64,000 nucleotides of DNA from Flavobacterium sp. (lineage in GTDB: Bacteria > Bacteroidota > Bacteroidia > Flavobacteriales > Flavobacteriaceae). The translations under genes and the position numbers were made by a program. Under the pieces are notes generated by a model, which was not told the DNA's origin, ran no database searches, and worked only from the letters and a program-made list of their open reading frames with translations. Within the stretch, counting starts at the first letter, position 1. Each line of letters begins with the position of its first letter. Below, piece after piece: positions 45,321 through 54,844 of this stretch. The stretch spans positions 62,001 to 126,000 of the forward strand of contig NZ_JAPZUB010000001.1 of the NCBI RefSeq assembly GCF_027533505.1, given 5' to 3'.

Positions 45321-45408
45321 GATACAGCCCCGGTAGGAGTGGAAATCCTGTGGAGCGCAGCGGAGCAGATTGTAACGGATGACGGGCCCGCGTGTGTATC
45401 GGGGCACA
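45321..45408. repeat. REP-like intergenic element, copy B
   Basis: GCCCCG (45327-45332) and CGGGGC (45400-45405) bracket GGAGTGGAAATCC and GATTGTAACGGA. Inner arms AATC (45344-45347) and GATT (45368-45371) also pair. It shares the AGTGGAAAtCC...GATTGnAnCGGA core with the copies at 27.2 and 58.5 kb. The 200-base gap around it holds no gene; small open frames on both strands are only by-products. Confidence 0.7.
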
Positions 45409-45424
45409 ATGTTCTTGCTGCCGT

Positions 45425-45453
45425 ATAAAAAAAGCGCCCCGAAGAGCGCTTTC
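45425..45453. terminator. Terminator between convergent genes
   Basis: AAAGCGC (45431-45437) and GCGCTTT (45446-45452) form a perfect 7-bp stem. On the minus strand it is followed by a T-run (plus-strand A-run 45426-45433), so it best serves the DUF3857 gene read from the right. Confidence 0.75.
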
Positions 45454-45455
45454 CA

Positions 45456-47612
45456 TTAGTTCTTTTTTAGCAACACCTTTTCTTGGGTAAACTGATAAGC
45501 GGCATCCAAAAACTGAATCATTTTGTTCCAGTTGGTGTTGGGTTCGTAGTAATTTTTGTAGTATTTCAAGGTTTTGATCACCAATTGATTGCCTTGAACT
45601 TCGGCAGTGGACGTAAATCCGCCGGTTTCATTTTCTACTTTTTTATTCAACTTGTCCAAGCCCGAAACGCTGAATCCTTCGGGAATGGTGAATACAATTT
45701 CGTTTTCAAACGCGCGGGGGAATCCCATATAAATATTGTTTTTGCGCTCGATTTCCTTTTTGTCAATTTCAATTTGAGACGTGAGAAAACGCCCCAATTC
45801 CAATAAGTATTTGTCTCCTGCTTTTTTGACATAATTGGCATTGATGGTAAAGGTTTCGTTTACTTCCAAGGCATTGTCTTTGCCAAAGCGCCCTGTATTT
45901 TTGATGGTAAATGCATAATCGTCGACTTTTACATCGTATTCACCTTCGACATTGGCTTCAAAGGTTTCTTTCTGCTTTTCTTTCATTTTCAAAATGAGCG
46001 ATTCCAATTCTTTGGTGAACTGGGTTCGTTGGCGGTTGTTGCGCACCAAATCCATGAGTTTGGGGGTTCCGTATTTTTCGTAATCTTCATAGACAAAGTC
46101 GTAAAAACGCAGTTTGTCTTCTTGTTCCGATTCTTTCAAATGGCCATAATAGGCTGCATCACGGGTAACTTTATAGCCGTTGAAATCGACCAAAGACACT
46201 TGCGTTTTGATTTTGGAAAGGTTGTCTTTGTACGTACTAGAGGGCAGAGTAACAGTAGTAGCATCGGTTACTCGTTTGCCTTTTACGATTTCTAGCACAT
46301 AGGCTTTCGAATTTTCAATGGTGTAACTAATCTGGTCGGCGCCGGTGTAGGGATTAAAATATTCTAAATACATAGGGGTTTTGGTGTTTACGCGAATCAG
46401 TTTGCGCACGTTTTCTTGAATCAGTAAGTCGTCGATGGATCCGTTGTAACGTGGAGTGGCAATGATAATATCGAAACTGATTTCTTGTCGTTTCAAAAAC
46501 TGCATGAAGTAATTGACGAAAGGAACCTCATTGCGAAAGAAAATGACGTTACTATAGAAGCCCCAAGGATACATAATATTGGCATCGTTGACGGCGAATC
46601 CCTCGAAATATCGGGTAAAAAATTCGTGACGACAGAAGTAATACACTGCCCGTATTTTTTCTTCATCGGAGGCAAAAGTTTTGTCTTTCAGGAATTTATT
46701 GATGGGCCCCATATCCCCTTCAGGGTAGAACTTTTCATTGTAGTAATTAAAAATATCCTCCTTGGCGACCGTTTTTTTAATGACACTTTCTTTTTCCGAT
46801 AGAAAGCCATCGGACAACCGTTCAAATTTTCCTGAGCGGGCAAAAATCACCTGAAATTTGTAACACGGGAGTTCGTTTAGCGGGTAAAACCAGCGAGGGA
46901 ATTCGTTTTTGGCCAGGTCACTAGCGGTTAATTCATACAACCGATCGTTGCTTTTTCCGGTGGGAATTTCCTTTAAATCGGGGGCCCCATTATAGGTGTT
47001 GAAGTTGACAAAAAAGTCGTTTTCGGTGCGTAATGTGATTTTCAAATCTACTGTAGGATACACATCGCCCAAAGGGGTTTCCACCGCCTCAAAGGTATAG
47101 TCGTACACCGATTTAAAAGGTTCTACGGAGTAAAAATAAAAATCAATAATATCGCCGATTTCCAAGTTAGGGATGGCTAATTTTTTCTCATTATTGACCT
47201 CTTTGGCTTCTTTATCGGCATCGATGTCCAATGCTTTTCCATCGGGTTTGATGACGCGAACACCAATAAAATTTGACCCTCTGCGCCAAAAGGACCCCAT
47301 CGCTTTGTTGGAGTAAAATTTGGTGCTATACGAGAATTCCGAAAATTCTTTTACTGCAGCAGCATCCAACAATTTGATGCGTTTACGAATGGAACGGGTA
47401 TACGTAACATTGGTTCCAAATTTATGGTAATCGTATACTTCATTTTTGTACAAAATGACCGCCGATTCATTGTTCCATTTTTCGGGAAAAGTTGTCGCTT
47501 TTTGGTATTTGTCTCCGGGACCCCACATCATTTGACGAACTTCGTCAGCGGTTTGTCCCCAACTTAAGGCGGTGCAGCATAACAGCAACCAGCCAATGCA
47601 TTTTAATTTCAT
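45456..47612 (-). CDS. DUF3857/transglutaminase-like protein lacking the catalytic triad
   Basis: This 718-aa exported protein has a signal peptide (about 1-20) and a large N-terminal beta-rich DUF3857-like domain (about 60-260). The middle region aligns with transglutaminase-like domains, and a C-terminal domain ends near residue 718. In the span corresponding to the transglutaminase core (about residues 330-450, from RYFEGF to AYVLEI) there is no Cys and no His, so it cannot be a standard thiol enzyme. It follows the intact paralogue by 7 bases and is probably co-transcribed with it. Function unknown. Confidence 0.78.
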   Translation of the reverse strand: MKLKCIGWLLLCCTALSWGQTADEVRQMMWGPGDKYQKATTFPEKWNNESAVILYKNEVYDYHKFGTNVTYTRSIRKRIKLLDAAAVKEFSEFSYSTKFYSNKAMGSFWRRGSNFIGVRVIKPDGKALDIDADKEAKEVNNEKKLAIPNLEIGDIIDFYFYSVEPFKSVYDYTFEAVETPLGDVYPTVDLKITLRTENDFFVNFNTYNGAPDLKEIPTGKSNDRLYELTASDLAKNEFPRWFYPLNELPCYKFQVIFARSGKFERLSDGFLSEKESVIKKTVAKEDIFNYYNEKFYPEGDMGPINKFLKDKTFASDEEKIRAVYYFCRHEFFTRYFEGFAVNDANIMYPWGFYSNVIFFRNEVPFVNYFMQFLKRQEISFDIIIATPRYNGSIDDLLIQENVRKLIRVNTKTPMYLEYFNPYTGADQISYTIENSKAYVLEIVKGKRVTDATTVTLPSSTYKDNLSKIKTQVSLVDFNGYKVTRDAAYYGHLKESEQEDKLRFYDFVYEDYEKYGTPKLMDLVRNNRQRTQFTKELESLILKMKEKQKETFEANVEGEYDVKVDDYAFTIKNTGRFGKDNALEVNETFTINANYVKKAGDKYLLELGRFLTSQIEIDKKEIERKNNIYMGFPRAFENEIVFTIPEGFSVSGLDKLNKKVENETGGFTSTAEVQGNQLVIKTLKYYKNYYEPNTNWNKMIQFLDAAYQFTQEKVLLKKN

Positions 47613-47619
47613 TTACTTG

Positions 47620-49527
47620 TTATTGGGTTAATATTACTTGGGTATTATAGGCTTCGACGATACGTTTTTGAAGGGCACGCCAGGGCTCAAAGTCGGATGT
47701 TTTTAATACGGCATTTTTGAACGAAAATTTCTTTTTGTAGACCAACACGTTGCCTTCTAAGGTGTAGGTAAGACTAACATCGTAATTGGGGGTGTTTTCA
47801 ATAATGTTTTCAGGCATCTTTGTCACTTTGTACCCTGCCGGTAGGGTGAGGTGAATATGTGATTCGTAGTGCGTTTTATAGTCAAATTCATAATCGGTTT
47901 TTCGATCGGTCAATTGAAATCCTTTGTATTCATTCAAAAAGTCCAAGTCAATATAAATCTCATTGTCAAAAGAAGAAACTTTATTGGCGATATCCAGCGT
48001 ATAATCGATGGTGAGTTTTTCTTCACGGGCTTCTAAATGGGATGTTTTCACGCCATCTACTTTGATGTTTTTATTTTGCCGTGCGAGATAATTATCGAGT
48101 AGTTCCTTCTTTTTATTGCTTTCAAAATGATTGTATACGTTTTGAAAGTAAACGCGACTTTCTCCCAAATACGAACGATGTGCTGCTCCTTTCATACGGT
48201 CACCGTCCAAGGTGAGGTGTGCGGTAAAAAGTTCTTTGTTGGCCGCTGCCGAACCCAAAGGAACCTTATCAATAATGCATTTAGCGCCGTCTTCAATCAT
48301 TACCTCTTTATTTTGAATGCGTTCGGCATATTCTCCCAAGGCATTGTATTTTTCGGTACCATCCAAAAAGAGGCGTTTTCCTTTATGAAACACGGTACAA
48401 ATCATGTGATTGTCCACGGCTAATGAAGGCGTTTTATAATCATAAGCGATATGTTTGGTACCGATCCAAGTTAGACGGGCATCAAATCCGGCCAGCACCA
48501 ACATTTCTTTGATCAAATTGGCCATTCCTTTACAATCGCCATATCTTTTTTCAAACACATTTTGGGCTTCATCGGGTTTAAAACCCGCAATACCGTCTTC
48601 AAAAGCAATGTACCGAATATTGTCTTGTACCCAATAATAAATGGCCTTGATTTTGGCTTCATCGGTAGTGGCTTTCTGGGTCAATTCGGTTACTTTAGCT
48701 TTTAATGCAGTGGGGTCATTTTTCATCAATCCCACCAACGAAGCATACCAGCGGTAAAGGTCCTCATGCGATTGAAACAAAGCTGTTTTTTTATTGTTTT
48801 TTTGGTAGCCTTTGGCAATTACCATGATATGCGGATACAAATAGGTTCGGCCTGGACTGTCTTCTTCTTTGAACAAAGCGGGAGCATTTTCTAACCTGTA
48901 TGTGTATAGGGTTTCATCGTCTTGTTTGACTACATTTTTTTGGATAGCAAATCCGTTGAAATTAAATTCCTTTAATTCAACCTCAAGCCAATTGGGAACT
49001 GTAAATGTGATTGTTTTGGAAACTACAGGGAATTCGTCTTGAAAATAAAACGTGGTGCAGTATTTGACATCGCGGTAATTTTTGGTCAGCTCATAAAAGT
49101 AGGTGTAGCCTTGCACGGGGAAATCCAACGTGCTGTATTTTACCCGGGCATCATTGTAAAACAAATCGGAATCTTTATAGAGTTCGTCGTTGACATAGAA
49201 AAGTGTTTTTTTATCATTTCTGAATTTGAATGAAAAATCATTGATGGATGATTCGCTATCGTAAAATTCGTATTTCTGAATTACCGCACGATGGTTGATG
49301 TTCATGAGGTGTTCTTTGGTGTCAATACGCACCGTTACTTTTTCCTCTCGATTATTGAAATCAAAGCGCACCTCATCAACACTGCTCAACACGGCAATGT
49401 CGTCTTTGTTGAATTTTTCACGTAAAACTTTGGCTTTGCTAACTTCTTCAGGAGTAGGGTCAAGATTTTTTTGCGCAAAGGAAGTAAGAGTGCATAGGGC
49501 GAATAGGAGTGCAATACAATTTTTCAC
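47620..49527 (-). CDS. DUF3857 protein with intact transglutaminase-like domain
   Basis: This 635-aa exported protein has a signal peptide (about 1-18), a DUF3857 domain (about 60-230) and a transglutaminase-like core. A Cys-His-Asp set is visible: Cys332 in GDCKGM, His374 in DNHMIC and Asp389 in LDGTEK. A DUF3858-like beta domain probably forms the C-terminus. The fold is known from cysteine proteases and transglutaminases of the envelope, but no substrate is known. It is the first gene of a two-gene unit. Confidence 0.85.
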   Translation of the reverse strand: MKNCIALLFALCTLTSFAQKNLDPTPEEVSKAKVLREKFNKDDIAVLSSVDEVRFDFNNREEKVTVRIDTKEHLMNINHRAVIQKYEFYDSESSINDFSFKFRNDKKTLFYVNDELYKDSDLFYNDARVKYSTLDFPVQGYTYFYELTKNYRDVKYCTTFYFQDEFPVVSKTITFTVPNWLEVELKEFNFNGFAIQKNVVKQDDETLYTYRLENAPALFKEEDSPGRTYLYPHIMVIAKGYQKNNKKTALFQSHEDLYRWYASLVGLMKNDPTALKAKVTELTQKATTDEAKIKAIYYWVQDNIRYIAFEDGIAGFKPDEAQNVFEKRYGDCKGMANLIKEMLVLAGFDARLTWIGTKHIAYDYKTPSLAVDNHMICTVFHKGKRLFLDGTEKYNALGEYAERIQNKEVMIEDGAKCIIDKVPLGSAAANKELFTAHLTLDGDRMKGAAHRSYLGESRVYFQNVYNHFESNKKKELLDNYLARQNKNIKVDGVKTSHLEAREEKLTIDYTLDIANKVSSFDNEIYIDLDFLNEYKGFQLTDRKTDYEFDYKTHYESHIHLTLPAGYKVTKMPENIIENTPNYDVSLTYTLEGNVLVYKKKFSFKNAVLKTSDFEPWRALQKRIVEAYNTQVILTQ

Positions 49528-49575
49528 AAAGTAACTTTTTGCGAAAAATAGTAAATTCTAAGCAAACACAAAAAA

Positions 49576-50091
49576 TTAATTTTCAGTGAATAACGCTTTT
49601 AATTCGGTTGCATCATTGGCTTTCATTTTTCCGGCCAATACCAAACTCAATTGTTTTCGGCGTAAAGCGGCAGCAAAGCGGGCTTGTTCTTCTTCGGTTT
49701 GGGGTTCCAACGGCGGAACGGGTACGGGATTTCCCATTTCATCGACGGCAACAAAGGTGTAAATGGCTTCGTTGGCTTTGGTACGTATTCCAGACTCCCG
49801 ATCTTCAATCCATACGTCAAGGTAGATTTCCATGGAAGAAGTAAAAGCACGCGACACCTTGGCTTCAATGGTGACCACACTACCTAATGGAATTGAGCGA
49901 TTAAAGGCTACGTGGTTTACCGATGCCGTCACTACAATACGACGGGAATGCCTACGGGCAGCAATACTAGCCGCTCGATCCATACGTGCCAAGAGTTCAC
50001 CTCCAAATAAGTTATTCAATGGATTGGTTTCACTGGGAAGCACTAAATCGGTTAAAACGGTTAATGAATCGGCAGGATATTTTGGTGTCAT
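49576..50091 (-). CDS. Acyl-CoA thioesterase (hotdog fold)
   Basis: This 171-aa protein has the hotdog motif: SETNPLNNLFGGELLARMDRAASIAARRHS (read in part, about 20-50), then VTASVNHVAFNRSIPLG and the VWIEDRESG strand. This is the YciA/acyl-CoA thioesterase group. It is a single gene with its own promoter (50108-50135). Acyl chain preference is unknown. Confidence 0.9.
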   Translation of the reverse strand: MTPKYPADSLTVLTDLVLPSETNPLNNLFGGELLARMDRAASIAARRHSRRIVVTASVNHVAFNRSIPLGSVVTIEAKVSRAFTSSMEIYLDVWIEDRESGIRTKANEAIYTFVAVDEMGNPVPVPPLEPQTEEEQARFAAALRRKQLSLVLAGKMKANDATELKALFTEN

Positions 50092-50107
50092 AGGATGAAT
50101 TTTGCCG

Positions 50108-50135
50108 CAAAGGTACTAAAACCACCAAGGTCCAA
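50108..50135 (-). promoter_or_regulatory. Promoter of the thioesterase gene
   Basis: On the minus strand TTG (50133-50135) and TACCTTTG (50108-50115) are 17 bases apart. The start codon is 17 bases beyond the -7 element. Confidence 0.6.
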
Positions 50136-50148
50136 GGTAACGTAAAAA

Positions 50149-50176
50149 GCAAAAAAAATCCCAAAAAATGGGATTT
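50149..50176 (-). terminator. Terminator of the HU/SPOR gene
   Basis: Read on the minus strand, AAATCCCA and TGGGATTT form an 8-bp stem (50169-50176 and 50156-50163) with a 5-base loop and an eight-T tail. It lies two bases past the stop codon of the gene at 50178. Confidence 0.8.
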
Positions 50177-50177
50177 A

Positions 50178-51143
50178 TTACAGTTCTTCAATCAGTACCC
50201 AAGCTTCAGGGTTATGTGATTTTTGTACGGTTTCCATTTGGTTTTGGGCGTCACTGTATCGGGCATAACTGCCATACAAAACGGGATAAAGACCGTGTTT
50301 ATTTGGCCCTATTTTTCGTGCGGGGAATCCTAATTTTTTTAATTCATACAACACCCGATCGGCATTGGCTTCTAAACGAAAAGCACCTGCAACGACATGG
50401 TAGGGTAATTTTTCTTGCTGAACCGATAAGGATACTGCGGGAAGAGTTTCAATAGGATTATCCAACAGAAATGTAGCCGTTGCAATTTTTTGGTGCACTT
50501 GGCTTTGTACTTTTTGTTGTACAGCCAAAGTGGCTTCTTGCACTTGTTTTTCATAGTATTGGTTACCAAAATAACCTCCAGACCCTAAAAATCCTGCGCC
50601 AAAAACAAAAATTGCGGCATATTTTAACCATGGGGCACTTGTTTTTTCGGCTTCTAACGAAATTACGGGTATTTCCTCGGTAGCGGTTTCTGGCGCTACA
50701 GCGTCTAAATGCACCAATACTTCCCGTTGTACAGCGGGTGAAATTACCGCACTGAGTCCAAAAGCTTCCGTTAAATAATTGACCTGTTCTTGAGGAGTGA
50801 AAACCACATTTTTATCGGCGGTATAGCGAAGTTCACCAATATTCCGCAACGCGATCGTTCCCGCTTCTTGAAGACGCATTTTCCATTCTTGCACGGCATG
50901 TTCAATTCCGTTTACAGCCACTTCATAAGGAATCTTTTCAGTTTGCGCAATGTGATTTGCCAACAGGCCATCGTTGTTTTTTAAATACGCATTGAAAGAA
51001 ATAACTTTTTTGGGTGGAAAAAAGGTTTGAGCGGCCCCATGCCACTGTGCGGACTGGGTTTCCGTAAGAAAGGCACCCAATCCCGGCACCGTAACACATT
51101 GGTAACGGTACAGTAACTGCGCGATATATGGTTCAATCTTCAT
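50178..51143 (-). CDS. HU-CCDC81-like and SPOR domain membrane protein
   Basis: This 321-aa protein combines two N-terminal HU-like domains of the CCDC81-type (about 1-65 and 66-125), a membrane helix (about 170-190, KYAAIFVFGAGFLGSGGYFG), a linker and a C-terminal SPOR domain (about 245-321). The SPOR domain has the pattern YHVVAGAFRLEANADRVLYELKKLGF (read in part). SPOR domains bind denuded peptidoglycan glycan at division sites, while HU-type domains bind DNA or pack as dimers. Topology places the first part in the cytoplasm and SPOR in the periplasm. It has a promoter at 51149-51177 and a terminator. Confidence 0.85.
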   Translation of the reverse strand: MKIEPYIAQLLYRYQCVTVPGLGAFLTETQSAQWHGAAQTFFPPKKVISFNAYLKNNDGLLANHIAQTEKIPYEVAVNGIEHAVQEWKMRLQEAGTIALRNIGELRYTADKNVVFTPQEQVNYLTEAFGLSAVISPAVQREVLVHLDAVAPETATEEIPVISLEAEKTSAPWLKYAAIFVFGAGFLGSGGYFGNQYYEKQVQEATLAVQQKVQSQVHQKIATATFLLDNPIETLPAVSLSVQQEKLPYHVVAGAFRLEANADRVLYELKKLGFPARKIGPNKHGLYPVLYGSYARYSDAQNQMETVQKSHNPEAWVLIEEL

Positions 51144-51148
51144 AGAGG

Positions 51149-51177
51149 CAAATTTAAAGAATTCGAGACGCTAACAA
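51149..51177 (-). promoter_or_regulatory. Promoter of the HU/SPOR gene
   Basis: On the minus strand TTG (51175-51177) and TAAATTTG (51149-51156) are 18 bases apart. The start codon follows 6 bases after the -7 element, implying a very short leader. Confidence 0.5.
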
Positions 51178-51222
51178 AATTTTATCAACAAACTTTGTTA
51201 ACATTTTTAAAATCCTTTTTTA

Positions 51223-51230
51223 TACTTTTG
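51223..51230 (+). promoter_or_regulatory. Candidate -7 element for dprA
   Basis: TACTTTTG matches TAnnTTTG 18 bases before the dprA start. The nearest TTG is 25 bases upstream, longer than the norm. Confidence 0.4.
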
Positions 51231-51247
51231 CTATTCAAAATTGATTT

Positions 51248-52354
51248 ATGCGCCATACAGATTTAATTGCCACCTTGGCTTTGCTACAGGTTGACGGAAT
51301 CGGCTCCGTTTTAGCCAAAAAACTCATCCAACGATTCGGATCGGCTGCCGAAGTATTTCATGCAAAACCCCGTCATATTGCTGCTATTGAAGGGCTCGGG
51401 TCTCAAATAGTGCGTCAGTTCAAGAGTCCAGATTTGTTTAGCAAAGCCGAAAAAGAGTTTCTTTTTTTGGAACAAAAAGGGTATACGGCACATTATTTTA
51501 TGGAGTCGGATTATCCTGAACGACTCAAGCATTGTTATGATGGTCCAGTGTTGTTGTTTGGATCAGGGCAAATGGATTTAAATCCCAAACGCATGATAAG
51601 CATTGTGGGAACCCGAGAAATTACGCCCTACGGTATTGATTTTACCCGAAAATTATTGGAGGATTTGGCCCCACTTAACCCGGTTATTGTTAGTGGTTTT
51701 GCGTATGGTGTCGATATTGTTGCCCATCGAACGGCTATGGAATTGGGGCTTCAAACCATAGGCGTATTGGCTCATGGACTCAATCAAATGTATCCTAAGC
51801 CCCATAAGAAATATCGTTCACGAATGGAAGCTTGTGGCGGATTCTTAACGGAGTTTCGCAGTGATGCCAATCCTGATCGGGAAAATTTTGTACGCCGAAA
51901 TCGCATCGTCGCAGGGATGTCGGAGGCCACTATAGTGATTGAAAGCGCCGAAAAAGGGGGTTCGTTGATTACAGCGCATTGGGCCAACGAATACAACCGT
52001 GAGGTTTTTGCGGTTCCTGGGCGTTGTACCGATAGATTCAGTCAAGGCTGTAATACTTTAATCAAAACACAGCGCGCCCATTTGCTCAATAATGCTGCCG
52101 ATTTGATGTATCATTTGAACTGGGAGTTGGAACCAAAGTCCAATACGCGCGGGGTTCAAAAGCAATTATTTGTCGAATTAACATCCGAAGAACAGCAGCT
52201 GTACACGATTTTACAACAGCATGGTAAAATGCTTTTGGATGAATTGGCATTACGCGGTCAATTTCCTGTTTCCAAAGTGTCGATGCTCTTGTTGAACATG
52301 GAACTCAAAGGCGTAGTGCGACCATTACCAGGCAAATGGTTTGAAGCGGTGTAG
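51248..52354 (+). CDS. dprA: DNA-protecting protein DprA
   Basis: This 368-aa RecA-loading protein of natural transformation has a helix-hairpin-helix-like start (ALLQVDGIGSVLAKKLIQRFGS), the Rossmann-like domain with VGTREITPYG (about 119-128), SGFAYGVDIVAHRTA (about 156-170), GGFLTEF and RNRIVAGMS, and a short C-terminal winged-helix region. Start at 51248 gives normal length. It abuts the convergent Hsp70-like gene: the two stops are adjacent with no gap or terminator. Confidence 0.95.
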   Translation: MRHTDLIATLALLQVDGIGSVLAKKLIQRFGSAAEVFHAKPRHIAAIEGLGSQIVRQFKSPDLFSKAEKEFLFLEQKGYTAHYFMESDYPERLKHCYDGPVLLFGSGQMDLNPKRMISIVGTREITPYGIDFTRKLLEDLAPLNPVIVSGFAYGVDIVAHRTAMELGLQTIGVLAHGLNQMYPKPHKKYRSRMEACGGFLTEFRSDANPDRENFVRRNRIVAGMSEATIVIESAEKGGSLITAHWANEYNREVFAVPGRCTDRFSQGCNTLIKTQRAHLLNNAADLMYHLNWELEPKSNTRGVQKQLFVELTSEEQQLYTILQQHGKMLLDELALRGQFPVSKVSMLLLNMELKGVVRPLPGKWFEAV

Positions 52355-54838
52355 TTATTTTAATCCCAAATCACCATCGAAGTTTTCCCATTCGTCCCGG
52401 GATTTTGGTTTTACCCGTAACAAATCCCACAATTGATAACAAATGGCTTTCAGTTCAGGAATATTCTCGCGTTCAATTGCTGTTTCACCCAATGCGACCA
52501 GTTTCATAAATTTTTGGGAATCCGTGTATTCATTTTCATCCAAGAAGCGATAATAATAAAAAGCATTGTAGTAACGCTGGTCTTGCTTCATGTAAATACT
52601 GTCGTATAAATCGTCTAAAGCTTTTGTTTTTTGACGAATCATGTATTTGTTGTTGGATTGCAACACCTCCTTTTCGTTTCGGATAATTTTTTCAAATTCC
52701 TCCTTCTGTTTAGGCGTGGCCACTTCCAAATAATTTTCTACGGCTTCTCGCGTATTTTGGTATTCTTCGATTTCTTGTAAAACATGTTTATGACGCACCA
52801 AATCATCATAGGCTTGAATGGTCAAACGTTTCATCTCATCGAGTTGATATTTCCGATCGGTCGATTGGTCGAAGGATCCCTCCAGCGCCTCTTGGTGTAG
52901 CACGATGAGATGGTCTTTAATACGTTTGAGTTGCGCCAAATAGGTATAGTTTTCCTCGTCTTCGGAATCGTTCATTTCCGCTTCAATTTCTTGTATTACC
53001 CCATTGATTTCAAGGGCGACCTTATCTAGAGCGACATGGCGTTGATGTGGGTTGAAGATTTCGTTGATTTCTAAATCCAACGCGCCAATATAAACACTTA
53101 CGCTCAAATCACGGGATTCAGAGATTTTGAAATGGAGTTCGATATCCATTCCTTTAATCAAATCCATAGGTAGATTTTTACCTGTAATTTCAATGTAACC
53201 GATACTGAGGTTGCTCCCAATCATTCCACCGGCATTGCCCTCGACAATATTGATGATTAACTTTTCATCGGAGTTTTTTAAAATATTTTTGGACGTGGTT
53301 TTGTATACGGTTTTTTTTAAGGGCAGGATATCATTTTTCTTAAAGATCCGTTCCATAAATGTTTTGCCTGCCTCTTCATCCACTTCCAAGCAAATATCAT
53401 TGGGTAGGGGTTGCCCCATGACATTATAGAGTCCGTTGGTAATGGCAATGGAGGTGTTTTGATACACTATATTTTGCTGTTCATCCAATAGATAGAGCGT
53501 AAATTGGTTGGTGGCTTTTTCCAATAGCGGTACAAATTCAGTAATTTTTGAACTGGCCCGAAGGACACCCGTGTCAAATCCACCGTCGGCCCGTGTAAGA
53601 CGATAGAAGCCCTGAAATGGCGATTGAATTAAAACGGCAATTAGCTCCTCAGCGTCTTTCGAGTGCGGTTCAAAAACAATTTCAACAGCGGGTTCATTTT
53701 GCGGCGTTGTGTTGGGAACTGTTGTAACTTCTTTGCGTTCCAACGGTTTGGCACCAGCATAATAAGCGGCTCCGATAACCACGGCTGTCGTTGGGTCGAC
53801 ACTGGTATCGACAGGAATACCACTGCGCAAACCCAATTGCTCTCGGATATAGGGAATATAGGTCGTACCTCCCACTAAGATGATTCGGTTGATGGCCGAA
53901 AAAGCGAGTGCATTATCGCCCAATAAGCCTTCGGTGAGTTGGTAGGATTCTTCAAATTTATCCCGAAGCACAGACTCCAATTCCACGCGACTCAGGTCAA
54001 TATCGAGAAAAGCGTCCCAAACGGCGATGTCCAATTCAATCGCGGTTTGCGTTTTTATGGAAAGCTCTTTTTTAGCTTCTTCCGCTTTGAATAACAATTC
54101 GAAATAGAGTTTTTTACAATCGGCTTCATCGCCTGAAAGCATTCTTCTCCACAATTGGGTTTGTCCCGTAGCCTGTTCAATTTTGGGACAAATAATTTTT
54201 TCAACCAATAGATTATCCAAATCGACTCCACCCAAAAAATTATTGCCTTTGTGGTCCACTACTTTCAATTCCCGATGATCAATACGCACCAAGGCGACAT
54301 CAAAAGTTCCGCCCCCAAAATCGTACACTAGCCAATGTTGCATCGCTGTCAAATCAATCGATTGACTATTGGAATAGGCCAAACAGGCTGCGATAGGTTC
54401 TTGTAATAAAACGACTTCATCAAAGCCTGCCAAGTAGCCTGCTTTTTTGGTCGCGTTGGTTTGAATCGTGTCAAAGGAAGCTGGAATCGTAATCACAGCC
54501 GCTTTGGGTTGTTCAGGTTGGGTGAAATTGACCAACTCTTTCAACACCATAGAAGATAGATCGACCGGGGTTAGCGGTTTTTCCCAATCGGGCACCGTGA
54601 ATGTACTGTCGGTCCCCATTTTTCTCTTGAACGAGGCAAAAACATTTTCCGATTGGGTGAGCATCAATTCTCGGGCTTTGTCGCCAATTTGGATGCGGCC
54701 TTTCCGAAAGGATACCACAGAAGGCAACGTATCTTTAAACCCCACTGGATTTTTATACAAGGTTATTTTCCCGTTTTCATACCGGGCTATGGCCGAGTTG
54801 GTCGTGCCCAAGTCGATTCCAAAATTGATATTACTCAT
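52355..54838 (-). CDS. Atypical Hsp70/DnaK-like chaperone
   Basis: This 827-aa protein has a complete Hsp70 ATPase domain: GIDLGTTNSAIA (7-18), YDFGGGTFDVALVR (about 172-185) and ILVGGTTYIPYIREQLG (about 325-341). A DnaK-like substrate-binding region follows in part (KNDILPLKKTVYKTTS near 480-500), but with an extra beta-type segment between them (about 385-450). A long helical, acidic C-terminus (about 600-827) replaces the usual lid and has no EEVD-like tail. It is thus about 190 residues longer than DnaK and not the housekeeping copy. A mini-GrpE-like gene lies 6 bases upstream in the same orientation. Confidence 0.9.
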   Translation of the reverse strand: MSNINFGIDLGTTNSAIARYENGKITLYKNPVGFKDTLPSVVSFRKGRIQIGDKARELMLTQSENVFASFKRKMGTDSTFTVPDWEKPLTPVDLSSMVLKELVNFTQPEQPKAAVITIPASFDTIQTNATKKAGYLAGFDEVVLLQEPIAACLAYSNSQSIDLTAMQHWLVYDFGGGTFDVALVRIDHRELKVVDHKGNNFLGGVDLDNLLVEKIICPKIEQATGQTQLWRRMLSGDEADCKKLYFELLFKAEEAKKELSIKTQTAIELDIAVWDAFLDIDLSRVELESVLRDKFEESYQLTEGLLGDNALAFSAINRIILVGGTTYIPYIREQLGLRSGIPVDTSVDPTTAVVIGAAYYAGAKPLERKEVTTVPNTTPQNEPAVEIVFEPHSKDAEELIAVLIQSPFQGFYRLTRADGGFDTGVLRASSKITEFVPLLEKATNQFTLYLLDEQQNIVYQNTSIAITNGLYNVMGQPLPNDICLEVDEEAGKTFMERIFKKNDILPLKKTVYKTTSKNILKNSDEKLIINIVEGNAGGMIGSNLSIGYIEITGKNLPMDLIKGMDIELHFKISESRDLSVSVYIGALDLEINEIFNPHQRHVALDKVALEINGVIQEIEAEMNDSEDEENYTYLAQLKRIKDHLIVLHQEALEGSFDQSTDRKYQLDEMKRLTIQAYDDLVRHKHVLQEIEEYQNTREAVENYLEVATPKQKEEFEKIIRNEKEVLQSNNKYMIRQKTKALDDLYDSIYMKQDQRYYNAFYYYRFLDENEYTDSQKFMKLVALGETAIERENIPELKAICYQLWDLLRVKPKSRDEWENFDGDLGLK

Positions 54839-54844
54839 GTTGAT

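Noticed and set aside
45222..45428. Small open frames on both strands after the EnvC-like gene
   Set aside because: They fall in the REP-like element, where the hairpin arms create accidental frames.
45456..47612. Active transglutaminase in the second DUF3857 protein
   Set aside because: No Cys or His is present in the span matching the catalytic core of its paralogue.
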